NCBI GenBank assembly: GCA_905182565.1
Contig: CAJJCB010000026.1
Coordinates: 248,001-312,000 of the forward strand
Source: Acidimicrobiaceae bacterium
Lineage (GTDB): Bacteria > Actinomycetota > Acidimicrobiia > Acidimicrobiales > Poriferisodalaceae
Direction: 5' to 3'
Length of the DNA: 64,000 nt
Both the position numbers and the translations under genes were made by a program. A model generated the notes under the pieces. It had not been told where the DNA came from and did not search any database. It worked only from the letters and a program-made list of their open reading frames with translations. The first letter of the stretch is position 1. Each line of letters begins with the position of its first letter. Below, piece after piece: positions 55,464-62,882 of the stretch.

Positions 55464-56152
55464 TGAGAAGAGTTGAGAGCTTCTGGCGTAGCAAGAATGC
55501 GATTCGCAGCGAAAGCGCTAAGCCCAAATATTTTCCCGTTAACTGTTAACGTCAAGGTTCCGTCCGGGGATGCGGTTTCAACTCGCCCTATTCTTCCCGG
55601 CATTAATCCGAATTCTTCCAAGAACTCGAGCTGGCCAGGTTCAAATTCCAACTCCTCGGGAATTCTGCTGACTTTGAAAGATGATCCAACCGGTGTTTCT
55701 GCGAGAGTCTGGTTCCCTTTAGGTGCTTGGTAGGCCGAACCAGGTATTGGGTTTCCATGCGGGCATGTCTCAGGGTTTTCGAGAAGTCCTATTAGAGCGG
55801 TCTCTACGGTTTGAGAAATAACGTGCTCCCACTTGCCTGCTTCGTGGTGCGCTTCCGCCCAGCTAAGGAGAAGTACATCTGTCAAGAATCTCTCGGCAAG
55901 ACGATGTCGCCGCACGATCGCAGTCGCTAGCCGCAGTCCTGATTTTGTTAGTTGGATGTGTGACTTTGTGTCGATCTTGATAAGACCTTCTGCCTCCATC
56001 CTCTTAATCATTTCGGAGACAGCGGGTCGAGAGACTTCAAGCCGTTCAGCTATCCGTGCCTGGATGACAGGAAGCCCATCTTCTTTTAACTCGAAAATAG
56101 TCTCTGAGTATTCCTCGAATGCCGGATGATGTTCGGGAGTTTCATAGTCCAC
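55460..56152 (-). CDS. DtxR/MntR-family metal-dependent transcriptional regulator
   Basis: Repressor of 230 residues: N-terminal winged helix (VIQARIAERLEVSRPAVSEM), dimerisation and metal-binding domain with LVRR-type AIVRRHRLAERFLTDVL, AEAHHEAGKWEHVIS and NPETCPHGNPIPG, and a C-terminal FeoA/SH3-like domain. With Fe2+ or Mn2+ bound it would repress iron uptake. It is the first gene of an operon with the iron ATPase, and a candidate operator lies at 56200-56223. Confidence 0.94.
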   Translation of the reverse strand: MDYETPEHHPAFEEYSETIFELKEDGLPVIQARIAERLEVSRPAVSEMIKRMEAEGLIKIDTKSHIQLTKSGLRLATAIVRRHRLAERFLTDVLLLSWAEAHHEAGKWEHVISQTVETALIGLLENPETCPHGNPIPGSAYQAPKGNQTLAETPVGSSFKVSRIPEELEFEPGQLEFLEEFGLMPGRIGRVETASPDGTLTLTVNGKIFGLSAFAANRILATPEALNSSH

Positions 56153-56182
56153 AGGTTTTATTATAGTTCTTCATGCCATTGG

Positions 56183-56223
56183 TTGCATACCCTATCTCGT
56201 AATGTTAGGTTCACTTAACATTA
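56183..56223 (+). promoter_or_regulatory. Divergent promoter with DtxR/IdeR-like box
   Basis: TTAGGTTCACTTAACATTA (56205-56223) matches the IdeR/DtxR consensus at 13 of 19 positions with both half-sites. It lies inside a perfect 8-bp inverted repeat TAATGTTA (56200-56207)/TAACATTA (56216-56223). TTGCAT at 56183-56188 and TAGGTT at 56206-56211 form a -35/-10 pair spaced 17 bp for the rightward operon, with the box covering the -10. Confidence 0.6.
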
Positions 56224-56285
56224 TGGCAGAAGCTAAAGATGAAAAAGACAGCAAAGCATTTGGTCTTGAACTTGGGGGGTTCTAA
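56223..56285 (+). CDS. Possible 20-residue leaderless small ORF
   Basis: ATG 56223 to TAA 56285 encodes MAEAKDEKDSKAFGLELGGF, and the TAA overlaps the ATG of the next gene (TAATG). No ribosome-binding site precedes it. The predicted transcription start near 56218 would make it almost leaderless. It may be a regulatory leader peptide, a coupled small protein or chance. Confidence 0.35.
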   Translation: MAEAKDEKDSKAFGLELGGF

Positions 56286-56824
56286 TGCGTATATCAACGG
56301 CGCCTAGTGTTGATCAAATCCGTTCAGCGGCAGCATTGGCTCATTCAACTGCGAGCTTAAGTTTGAAGATCATTTGTGTGGATGGAACAGAAGTGATCGT
56401 GGGTCATGGTAAAGAAGCACGAGTAAATCCGTGCCACTTTCGCAAGCTGGTAGGCGATGAAGATTTTACTGAACGGGGAGTTGAGTTAATCAGCTCGGTA
56501 TTGGTCGTAGGGGCCTCGCGAGTTCTTGGACCAGGTCTGATGTGTATAGAAAACCAAGACCTTGAGCATTATCGGTTTGTGACAATGCTTGATCTTGATG
56601 TCGTTATGACAACTCTCGAAAACTGTGTTGAAGATAATGAACAAGGAGTCTTCGAGGTGTCTCTTTTGGTGGATGAAGTTCTTGATGCTGTGCTTATTTC
56701 TGCTACGGGCACCGGGTGTAGGAGCTTCATCGAAGAAAGAGCACTGAATTTGTTTGAGGTGTGTGCAATAGCTGAAATTGATCGGGATTTAACAAAGATT
56801 AGTGATCTGAAAAGTTCGTTATAA
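56285..56824 (+). CDS. Unknown protein in the iron-regulated operon
   Basis: Cytosolic-looking protein of 179 residues, acidic, without signal peptide or transmembrane helix. Residues such as VNPCHFRKLVGDEDFTERG and GTGCRSFIEERALNLFEVC show several cysteines and histidines, but no known motif. A GGGGGG ribosome-binding site precedes the ATG. It lies between the metal-responsive box and the FEA1-like lipoprotein gene, so iron-linked function is inferred from location only. Confidence 0.65.
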   Translation: MRISTAPSVDQIRSAAALAHSTASLSLKIICVDGTEVIVGHGKEARVNPCHFRKLVGDEDFTERGVELISSVLVVGASRVLGPGLMCIENQDLEHYRFVTMLDLDVVMTTLENCVEDNEQGVFEVSLLVDEVLDAVLISATGTGCRSFIEERALNLFEVCAIAEIDRDLTKISDLKSSL

Positions 56825-56969
56825 CAGTTTGCTTAAGGGCAAGTTGTTTCGTTGGAAAGGTATAGCTAATGCAAATATAGGAAAATTGAAACAAATAATA
56901 TTAAGTATGCCTACTATTGGCTGTTCGTTACTTGGTTTGTGCAATGTTTTTGAAGATAAGGAAACAACT

Positions 56970-58130
56970 ATGAAAAAATTTAATTTTGTTAGAGCGATAG
57001 GAGCTCTTTTCGCTTTCAGCTTTCTAGTTGCTGCTTGCGGTGATGATGATGGCGCTGCGGTTAGAGAGATCGGGTCCAATGGATCTGAGTCCGTAAGCGC
57101 AAGTGCAAGTTCGAGCGGAAGCTCAAGTTCAAGCGCTCCATCTGAGGCGCCAGAGTCTGGCGTAGTCGGCGATTTTGGCAGTGACAACGGATACGAGTAT
57201 GCGTCCGATGTTTCTAGTCATCGTTTAGTTGTCGACGATATTTGTGAGATCAATGAATTGCTTGGCGCTGACACAATTGACTTCGGTGCCGTCAAAGCTA
57301 TTTACGTGGATGGTAAGAACTCAGTTAAGTCGGATGGGTCAGTGCGAACTATAGGTGGATTCGCAGCTGCAGACGGCAAAAAGCATCAAAACGATGACTA
57401 TTACGGCGCTGCTGGCAGCTTGAATAGTTTCGTATCATCAGCACTTGATGGAACTGGAATGTTCGAAGGCGAAACAGACTCAGTTCGAAAGCAGGGTGTT
57501 CAAAAGGGCATTCAAAACCAGACCATGATCGCGTGGACAGTCCATGAGCTAAATTCAGCCTTAGGCAAAGCGACTGATGGCAATCTTGAAGGAGCCGTTC
57601 ATAACTGGGATGAAGGATGGGCCTTCTATCACGGTGCTAGCGGAAGCTGCGGACCTTACGGAACTGGTAACAAGCGAGGCGGCAATTATGGGACTCTCGG
57701 GGAAGACGGCGAAACAGCTCTAGCCAACGAGTTAATTCTAAATGCAATGATCGCTGGGCGTGATGCAATAATCGCTGGAGATATAGCCGGAGCTACCGAA
57801 GCAGCGAACTCCGTTCTTCGAGCAGTAACGATTGTCTACAGTCAAGCAACGATGCGCTATGCAACCAAAGTCGAAGGCGATATTGCGAAAGGTGATCTAG
57901 CTAAAGCTCGCGTTCACCAAGCAGAAGGCTTGTCATTCTGGCGAGTACTTGAACCATCAATTGGGGCAGTTGGACCAGCCGGTGCAGGCACTATTGCAAC
58001 CATAAATTCTGCATACGACCTATCCAACGAACCTGGGTCCGGAGCGACGTCTGACGAAGTCAGAACAGCGCTGTATCCAATATGGGGCATGTTGGAAATC
58101 AGTAAAGAAGATATTGGCGAACTCCAGTAG
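56970..58130 (+). CDS. Lipoprotein resembling low-iron-inducible FEA1 family
   Basis: Exported protein of 386 residues with lipobox LVAACGD (Cys23), then a serine-rich low-complexity linker (about residues 35-55). The mature part is helical with DGSVRTIGGFAAADGKKHQN, NWDEGWAFYHGASGSCGPYG and KRGGNYGTLGEDGETAL, a pattern I associate with the FEA1/H43 low-iron-inducible periplasmic family of algae (recalled, not searched). The frame is open to 56829 but ATG 56970, behind AAGGAAA, starts the signal peptide. Context next to DtxR and Fbp genes supports an iron role. Ligand unproven. Confidence 0.65.
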   Translation: MKKFNFVRAIGALFAFSFLVAACGDDDGAAVREIGSNGSESVSASASSSGSSSSSAPSEAPESGVVGDFGSDNGYEYASDVSSHRLVVDDICEINELLGADTIDFGAVKAIYVDGKNSVKSDGSVRTIGGFAAADGKKHQNDDYYGAAGSLNSFVSSALDGTGMFEGETDSVRKQGVQKGIQNQTMIAWTVHELNSALGKATDGNLEGAVHNWDEGWAFYHGASGSCGPYGTGNKRGGNYGTLGEDGETALANELILNAMIAGRDAIIAGDIAGATEAANSVLRAVTIVYSQATMRYATKVEGDIAKGDLAKARVHQAEGLSFWRVLEPSIGAVGPAGAGTIATINSAYDLSNEPGSGATSDEVRTALYPIWGMLEISKEDIGELQ

Positions 58131-58171
58131 TCGTTATTAAAAAGAACTGGAATCCTTAGAGATTCTGGTGG

Positions 58172-58211
58172 CTCATTTGCTCCTAGATAGTCTCACTGAG
58201 GGGCAAATGAG
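58172..58211 (+). terminator. Hairpin after the FEA1-like gene (first of two)
   Basis: A 12-bp stem (CTCATTTGCTCC at 58172-58183, right arm GGGGCAAATGAG at 58200-58211, one G-U wobble) encloses a 16-nt loop. No long T-run follows, so it may be a stabilising 3' hairpin or a weak terminator. Confidence 0.5.
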
Positions 58212-58221
58212 GGAATGCGAT

Positions 58222-58260
58222 GGTCGGTCTTGTTGGAAGTCGTGCCTGACAAGACCGACC
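58222..58260 (+). terminator. Hairpin after the FEA1-like gene (second of two)
   Basis: A perfect 12-bp stem (GGTCGGTCTTGT at 58222-58233 and ACAAGACCGACC at 58249-58260) with a 15-nt loop starts ten bases after the first hairpin. GCGTTTCC follows, so classical intrinsic termination is only partly supported. Confidence 0.55.
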
Positions 58261-58340
58261 GCGTTTCCTGCGAGGGCGCTAGTTAGCTTTCGTAAGGCAA
58301 AGGATCGCAACGATCTTAGAGACTGTCAGACCTAGCGAAC

Positions 58341-58673
58341 TTGAAGGAAACAGAATTGAACTACCTGGTTGCCGATGTCATCACTGTGAGTCGTGAAAAG
58401 ACCTTAGTAATTGGAAAACTTGGTGAGAAAACAACGCGTGTCGTGCTGCCAGCTGTCTTGGACAAGTCACTAGAGCGCAGATGGAGTAGCACCATAAGAA
58501 GCGTCAGATCAGTTCATATCTCAGTTGCTGGCGAAACGTATGGATGCGAAGCTCGGGGAATTGCGTTACTTTTCGAGCGAACCAGCAGACTTCCTGGTTC
58601 TGTCGCTCTGAGTCTGATTAAGAGAGGCGTGTCAGGCTTTCTTGATATGGATAATGAGAGTTTGCCTGAGTAG
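58341..58673 (+). CDS. Small hypothetical protein
   Basis: Protein of about 105-110 residues. TTG at 58341 or TTG at 58356; the latter is behind AAGGAAA and is likelier. VITVSREKTLVIGKLGEKTTRVVLP and RGIALLFERTSRLPGSVAL are protein-like, but I know no family. Function unknown. Confidence 0.5.
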   Translation: MKETELNYLVADVITVSREKTLVIGKLGEKTTRVVLPAVLDKSLERRWSSTIRSVRSVHISVAGETYGCEARGIALLFERTSRLPGSVALSLIKRGVSGFLDMDNESLPE

Positions 58674-58781
58674 GCTCTCCCTTTTTGATTTAACTGTATG
58701 TATTTAAGTTGTGGCGATAGTTGTCAAAACAAGCTTTTCCGTTTGAAGAGCTAGCGGTGAGTCGGAGAAATAAGCGTCGCT

Positions 58782-59195
58782 TTAAATAGTCATTTGAGAA
58801 ATCACCTCGAAGCCCAAGCTAAGAGCAGCTGGAATCTGATGACTATCAAATGTTAAATACTTTAGTGGCTTCGGTAAGCGATCTGCCGCAGCGAGATGCA
58901 AGGCATCGACGGTGCGTAAATCGAACCTGGCACCGATTTCTATAGAACGAGCTAGACATCTATTGTCTAGAGGCACTGCTGCCACTTTGTCCCAATCACT
59001 TCGGAATGAAGCCCAGAGAGACTCTTGCATCTGCTGATTACTTGCCATCCGGTGAAGCGCTAGTTGTACTTCAGTTCGTGTAAAAGCAGATGAGCACCAG
59101 GCTGAGTCGTTGGCGAGAGCAGAGTTGACTAGATCGCGTCCATTTTCTGCTACGTATCGTTTTAGGAACGCTGAAGTATCAATCGCTATAGTCAT
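58782..59195 (-). CDS. vapC: PIN-domain ribonuclease toxin, VapC-like
   Basis: PIN-domain protein of 137 residues. Acidic residues of the Mg-binding site are in IAIDTSAFLKRY (Asp6), RTEVQLALHR (Glu) and FDLRTVDALHLAAA (Asp), the VapC pattern. It would cleave RNA when not held by its antitoxin. The ATG overlaps the antitoxin stop (ATGA), the normal arrangement for this module. Confidence 0.92.
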   Translation of the reverse strand: MTIAIDTSAFLKRYVAENGRDLVNSALANDSAWCSSAFTRTEVQLALHRMASNQQMQESLWASFRSDWDKVAAVPLDNRCLARSIEIGARFDLRTVDALHLAAADRLPKPLKYLTFDSHQIPAALSLGFEVISQMTI

Positions 59196-59488
59196 CTCCC
59201 TCTCAACTCCTTGAGTATTTGCTGGCTGTTTACGCCAGTAGGGAGTTGAAAGTTGGCTGGCTGAGTCGCTTGTGTGGCTTGTGCTGGTGCTTCAAGTAAA
59301 CCAGTGGCTATTAGAGCCTCGAGAGAGTTGCTAAGCAAGCTGCCATTGATGGGCCCCAATTCGGCCATGTTTTTGCCATCGCTCGTAATGATTATTCGAT
59401 GGCCTAGGGAAGCGTCTCTAAGGTATGACGCAAGATTTGAACGGAACTCTCTCACTCCTATGCTTTCTGCAGCCTTTTTCGATCCCAT
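59192..59488 (-). CDS. vapB: Antitoxin, Phd/YefM (VapB) type
   Basis: Protein of about 98 residues. IGVREFRSNLASYLRDA and HRIIITSDGKNMAELGP form the Phd/YefM DNA-binding domain; the C-terminal LIATGLLEAPA and LKELRGR part would wrap the toxin. The ATG at 59488 is preferred over the one at 59500. A repeat-containing candidate operator lies directly upstream. Confidence 0.9.
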   Translation of the reverse strand: MGSKKAAESIGVREFRSNLASYLRDASLGHRIIITSDGKNMAELGPINGSLLSNSLEALIATGLLEAPAQATQATQPANFQLPTGVNSQQILKELRGR

Positions 59489-59502
59489 AGAGCAGTCCAA
59501 TT

Positions 59503-59533
59503 CTTGCGCAATGTGTACTTGTGTGTACGCAAG
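59503..59533 (-). promoter_or_regulatory. Candidate vapBC operator
   Basis: An inverted repeat CTTGCG (59503-59508)/CGCAAG (59528-59533) brackets a direct repeat TGTGTAC (59512-59518 and 59522-59528) with a 10-bp period, one helical turn. It sits just upstream of the antitoxin gene, where VapB/VapBC autoregulatory operators lie. Confidence 0.45.
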
Positions 59534-59600
59534 CGTATTGGAAATGCTGACGAAAAGCTGTTAGAAAGAGATCATAATAAATCGCTCAATGGAGTAACTA

Positions 59601-60713
59601 ATGAATTTTGCTTTTACTGAAGAACAAGAAGAGCTACGAAACATTGTCAGATCCTTCATGGAGGACAAATCAGCTGAGCTCGCAGTAAGAGAGTTGATGG
59701 AAACTGATGATGGGTTTGATAAGGCAGTGTGGAGCCAAATGGCTGAGCAGCTCGGACTTCAGAGCCTCATTATCCCTGAAGAGTATGGTGGCCAGGGGTT
59801 TGGATATGTAGAGCTTGGAATCGTGCTCGAAGAAATGGGAAGAAGTTTGTTATGTGCGCCGTTCTTCAGCACAGTGGTATTAGCAGGAAACGCTATTATC
59901 CACTCAGGCAACGAAACTGCCAAGTCCGATTTATTGCCAGGTATCGCGTCAGGTGAGACAATCGCCACTCTTGCTCTTGCCGAAGCATCTGGGCGATGGG
60001 ATGCCGACGGTATTGCGGTGCAGGCATCGGGACTAGGCGAGGGTGCTACTATCTCTGGTGAAAAAATGTTTGTGACCGACGGAGGAACTGCAAATTTGTT
60101 TGTCGTAGCAGCCCGAGTAGATGATGGAATTCATCTCTTCACAGTCGATGGCGAAGCTTCTGGGCTGACTAGGGAAAATCTATCCACAATGGATCAAACC
60201 CGGAAACAGGCACGAATTACGTTTGATAGCACCCCAGCGACTCACCTGTGTGACACAAACAACTTCGAGTATGTTTCCCAAATATTAGACCTTGCCGCGG
60301 TGGCCCTTGCTAATGAACAGGTTGGTGGCGCTCAGTTTGCTATGGAAATGGCAGTTCAGTATGCAAAAGATCGGGTTCAGTTTGGCCGCCCAATTGGTTC
60401 ATTTCAGGCGATCAAGCACAAGTGTGCTGACATGCTTCTAGAAGTTGAATCTGCAAAATCAGCTGCTTACTATGCTGCATGGTGTGCATCTGAAATGAAT
60501 GATGAGCTCCCATCGGTAGCTTCTCTTTCCAAGGCCTACTGTTCAGAGGCATATTTTCATTGTGCTGCAGAAAATATTCAAATCCATGGTGGTATCGGAT
60601 TCACTTGGGAGCATCCGGCTCACCTGTATTTCAAAAGAGCTAAAAGTTCTGAACTAATGTTCGGAGATCCGGCATATCATCGTGAATTGCTGGCTCAGCG
60701 AATCGGGCTCTAG
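59601..60713 (+). CDS. Acyl-CoA dehydrogenase family protein
   Basis: Acyl-CoA dehydrogenase of 370 residues, normal length. FTEEQEELRNIVRSFMEDKS opens the fold, LIIPEEYGGQGFGYVELGIV follows, and VQYAKDRVQFGRPIGSFQAIKH and QIHGGIGFTWEHPAHLYFKR mark the C-terminal helical domain. The EHP-AHLYFKRAKSSE type end resembles CoA dehydrogenases that act in sterol side-chain or long branched acyl degradation in actinobacteria (inference). It differs in type from the gene at 21089. Confidence 0.93.
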   Translation: MNFAFTEEQEELRNIVRSFMEDKSAELAVRELMETDDGFDKAVWSQMAEQLGLQSLIIPEEYGGQGFGYVELGIVLEEMGRSLLCAPFFSTVVLAGNAIIHSGNETAKSDLLPGIASGETIATLALAEASGRWDADGIAVQASGLGEGATISGEKMFVTDGGTANLFVVAARVDDGIHLFTVDGEASGLTRENLSTMDQTRKQARITFDSTPATHLCDTNNFEYVSQILDLAAVALANEQVGGAQFAMEMAVQYAKDRVQFGRPIGSFQAIKHKCADMLLEVESAKSAAYYAAWCASEMNDELPSVASLSKAYCSEAYFHCAAENIQIHGGIGFTWEHPAHLYFKRAKSSELMFGDPAYHRELLAQRIGL

Positions 60714-60758
60714 AACCTAGGCCTTAATTGAGTAGAAAGATTAAGCAGTGATGAGACT

Positions 60759-61172
60759 ATGCTCCTTCTAACCATAGTCTCATCACTTCTCACTGGCTTT
60801 TTAGTTGCCGTCGGGGTAGTCGGACGTGAAACTAGTCGGCTTGGTAGGCAGCGTCGTGAACCGGTTTGGAGGCTTGAAGAGGCAGCCATGTTTGTTGCAG
60901 AAAATCTTCCGTACAGCGCTGCTTCTGAACTCGATCCGCTAGAACTCAGAGAACTTCTGCGCTGGCATTTAAACCAACTGCAATTTTTTGAGCCTGAAGC
61001 AGGCTTCAGTGGTGCCAGCGTCGCTGACCAGAAAGGTTCCTCGCAAGATCTCTATCGAGAAGCTCGCTCAAAGGGCTACGAGATAACTAAACCAGTAGTT
61101 CAAGAAGTTGTTGATAGCCATTTAAGGTACCTGACAATAATCGGTGCTCTTGGCATAGCTCAGAAAGATTAG
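60759..61172 (+). CDS. Small membrane-anchored hypothetical protein
   Basis: Protein of 137 residues with one N-terminal transmembrane helix (LTIVSSLLTGFLVAVGVVG) followed by a soluble, mainly helical domain with ELDPLELRELLRWHLNQLQFF. No recognised family. The stop overlaps the next gene's GTG start. Confidence 0.65.
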   Translation: MLLLTIVSSLLTGFLVAVGVVGRETSRLGRQRREPVWRLEEAAMFVAENLPYSAASELDPLELRELLRWHLNQLQFFEPEAGFSGASVADQKGSSQDLYREARSKGYEITKPVVQEVVDSHLRYLTIIGALGIAQKD

Positions 61173-61393
61173 TGAGGCAGACTTACAAAATGGACCACCC
61201 AAAAGAACTTGAAGGATTCCGGTATGTCGGAGATAAACGGAACCAGGTGGTTCATGAAATTAAATCTTGCTTAACTCCGGCGAAAATCGAAGACATCATA
61301 GCAAACCAAGCCTATGCAACCTTTGGGCCCGATGAACTAAGCGAGGCTCGAAACCGGGGCTACCGGCTTAGTTCTTGCTGCTCAGCTAATTAA
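61172..61393 (+). CDS. Small protein with conserved EARNRGY motif
   Basis: Protein of 67-73 residues; GTG 61172 is coupled to the preceding stop, while ATG 61190 fits the conserved start. KRNQVVHEIKSCL, then FGPDELSEARNRGYRLSSCCSAN with C-terminal cysteines recall small actinobacterial proteins with a zinc-ribbon-like Cys pair. Function unknown. Confidence 0.6.
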   Translation: MRQTYKMDHPKELEGFRYVGDKRNQVVHEIKSCLTPAKIEDIIANQAYATFGPDELSEARNRGYRLSSCCSAN

Positions 61394-61410
61394 AGCTAGA
61401 TAAAATTTCG

Positions 61411-62169
61411 ATGATGGTTTCTGTAACTGAGACTGAGCTCGGGGGTGTTCCTCGACTTGATGCTTTGCTGGTTGAGCCGGACAAGGTAAATGCGGAACGT
61501 CGGGGAGTGGTCCTATGTCATGGGTTTCCATCAGCTCAGCGACCGGGAACCCCGAACCGCTCATACGAAAAATTTGCAGAACGAATTGCGGCTGAACAAG
61601 GATGGGTGGTTCTTGCGGTCAGCTTGCGTGGCTGTGGAGCATCGGAAGGGCAATTTTCGATGTCAGGCTGGCTTGAAGATATTGCTCGAGCCATTCGTCA
61701 CCTTCGAGATAAAGGAATCTCTAAAGTTTGGCTTATCGGCTCAACTACTGGAGGCTCTCTTGCTCTTATGGCGGCAGCTCGCGATCCCGAGATACGCGGT
61801 GTTGCGGTTATGGCGCCCAGAGCAGATTTTGATGACTGGGCGGCAGATCCGCGTCGCTTCGTTCAACACTGCCGAAGCGTAGGAGTGATTAAAGATGAGA
61901 GTTTCCCTCCTTCTCTAAGCGCCTGGGCAAGAGAACTTAAGGAGAATCGAGCTATCGATGCAGTTGAGAAAATAAAGGACATGCCTTTACTGATAGTGCA
62001 TGGAACAAATGATCGTCAGGTTCCCTATGAAGATGCTAGACAATTAGCGCAGATCCATCCATCTCCGCAGTTGCGATTAATAAAAGGTGCGGATCACCGA
62101 ATCCGACATGACCCTAGAGCTGTATCAATTCTTATGGGATGGTTAGAACGTGAAGCGGTAGAAACCTGA
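61411..62169 (+). CDS. Alpha/beta hydrolase with Thr at the nucleophile position
   Basis: Alpha/beta-hydrolase fold of 252 residues: VVLCHGFPSAQRPG oxyanion loop, WLIGSTTGGSLALM elbow, LIVHGTNDRQVPYEDAR aspartate and GADHRIRHDP histidine. In the GxSxG elbow the third position is Thr112 (G110-S-T112-T-G114), so the usual serine is replaced. The catalytic state is therefore uncertain. Substrate unknown. Confidence 0.88.
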   Translation: MMVSVTETELGGVPRLDALLVEPDKVNAERRGVVLCHGFPSAQRPGTPNRSYEKFAERIAAEQGWVVLAVSLRGCGASEGQFSMSGWLEDIARAIRHLRDKGISKVWLIGSTTGGSLALMAAARDPEIRGVAVMAPRADFDDWAADPRRFVQHCRSVGVIKDESFPPSLSAWARELKENRAIDAVEKIKDMPLLIVHGTNDRQVPYEDARQLAQIHPSPQLRLIKGADHRIRHDPRAVSILMGWLEREAVET

Positions 62170-62171
62170 TC

Positions 62172-62630
62172 TCAGGTTCTCAACGCGATCATCATCAATG
62201 GCACCGTGCGCATTACAACTACATCATGTTGATTGACTAGGTCATTGCGGCAAGTCAAAAACCCCCGGTCAGGTTTTGATTTACTCAAACGTTTACTGAG
62301 GATTTCTATATGCAAAGTAAGAGTATCCCCAGGCCTAACAGGAGCGAACCAACTTAACTCTTCAAGGCCAGGTGAGCCCATACTCGACTCGCCTAGAAAA
62401 TCTTCGGTGAGGAGGCGCATCATTAATGAACCGGTATGCCAACCAGAAGCTATGAGCCCACCATATAGACTTTTTGTAGCTGCTTCTTTATCGACATGGA
62501 AAAGCTGTGGATCGTACTTGTTCGCAAATTGCAAAATCTCTTTTTCATCGATTTCAACAGATCCAAGAATAAATTTTTCTCCGGTTTCGTAGTCACCGTA
62601 CCATCGCATCGGACAGGGAATATTTGTCAC
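62172..62630 (-). CDS. MaoC family dehydratase
   Basis: Hotdog-fold (R)-hydratase-type protein of 145-152 residues. FANKYDPQLFHVDKEAA gives the catalytic Asp-x4-His dyad and GLIASGWHTGSLMMRLL the family GWHT motif. It hydrates enoyl-CoAs. GTG at 62630 or ATG at 62609 could start; MRWYGDYETGEKF is the typical family N-terminus. Its stop almost abuts the alpha/beta-hydrolase stop, two genes converging. Confidence 0.9.
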   Translation of the reverse strand: MTNIPCPMRWYGDYETGEKFILGSVEIDEKEILQFANKYDPQLFHVDKEAATKSLYGGLIASGWHTGSLMMRLLTEDFLGESSMGSPGLEELSWFAPVRPGDTLTLHIEILSKRLSKSKPDRGFLTCRNDLVNQHDVVVMRTVPLMMIALRT

Positions 62631-62882
62631 AAAAACACTCTACTTGAGATCTGAATTTTGACTCATCTGCAACTGATTAATAGTGTCCGCAGAGCCGAGG
62701 TCAGCCATAGAACGAAAACCACGAGATGAGTAGGTACCTGCTGATTAGACCCAGTCCGGTTCAGCTACTCCCAAAAATTTGCTGATCCAGTTACAGACCG
62801 AATAAGCGGTCTTATGGCTCTGGGTCGAGAAGTCGGTTCGATTACTAGCTCAGAGTCATAGCTAGAAGACTGATACCAACTA
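62631..62882. other. Gene-free region between MaoC and AceE
   Basis: No reading frame of interest is seen in these 252 bases. A perfect 6-bp hairpin AGACCG-AATAAG-CGGTCT (62795-62812) lies about 70 bases after the aceE stop (minus strand) and could mark its 3' end, without a T-run. Confidence 0.5.

Larger units (their letters stand above)
58131..58340. other. Intergenic region with tandem hairpins
   Basis: No coding signal is seen in these 210 bases. The region holds the two tandem hairpins described separately, and its last part probably contains the promoter of the small hypothetical gene at 58341. Confidence 0.6.

Noticed and set aside
56901-56919. Third DtxR-like box before the FEA1-like gene
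   Set aside because: TTAAGTATGCCTACTATTG matches only 11 of 19 positions, with a poor right half, and is inside the operon.
62835-62865. tRNA T-arm-like GGTTCGATT
   Set aside because: The flanking bases do not form a T-stem and no cloverleaf can be drawn around it.
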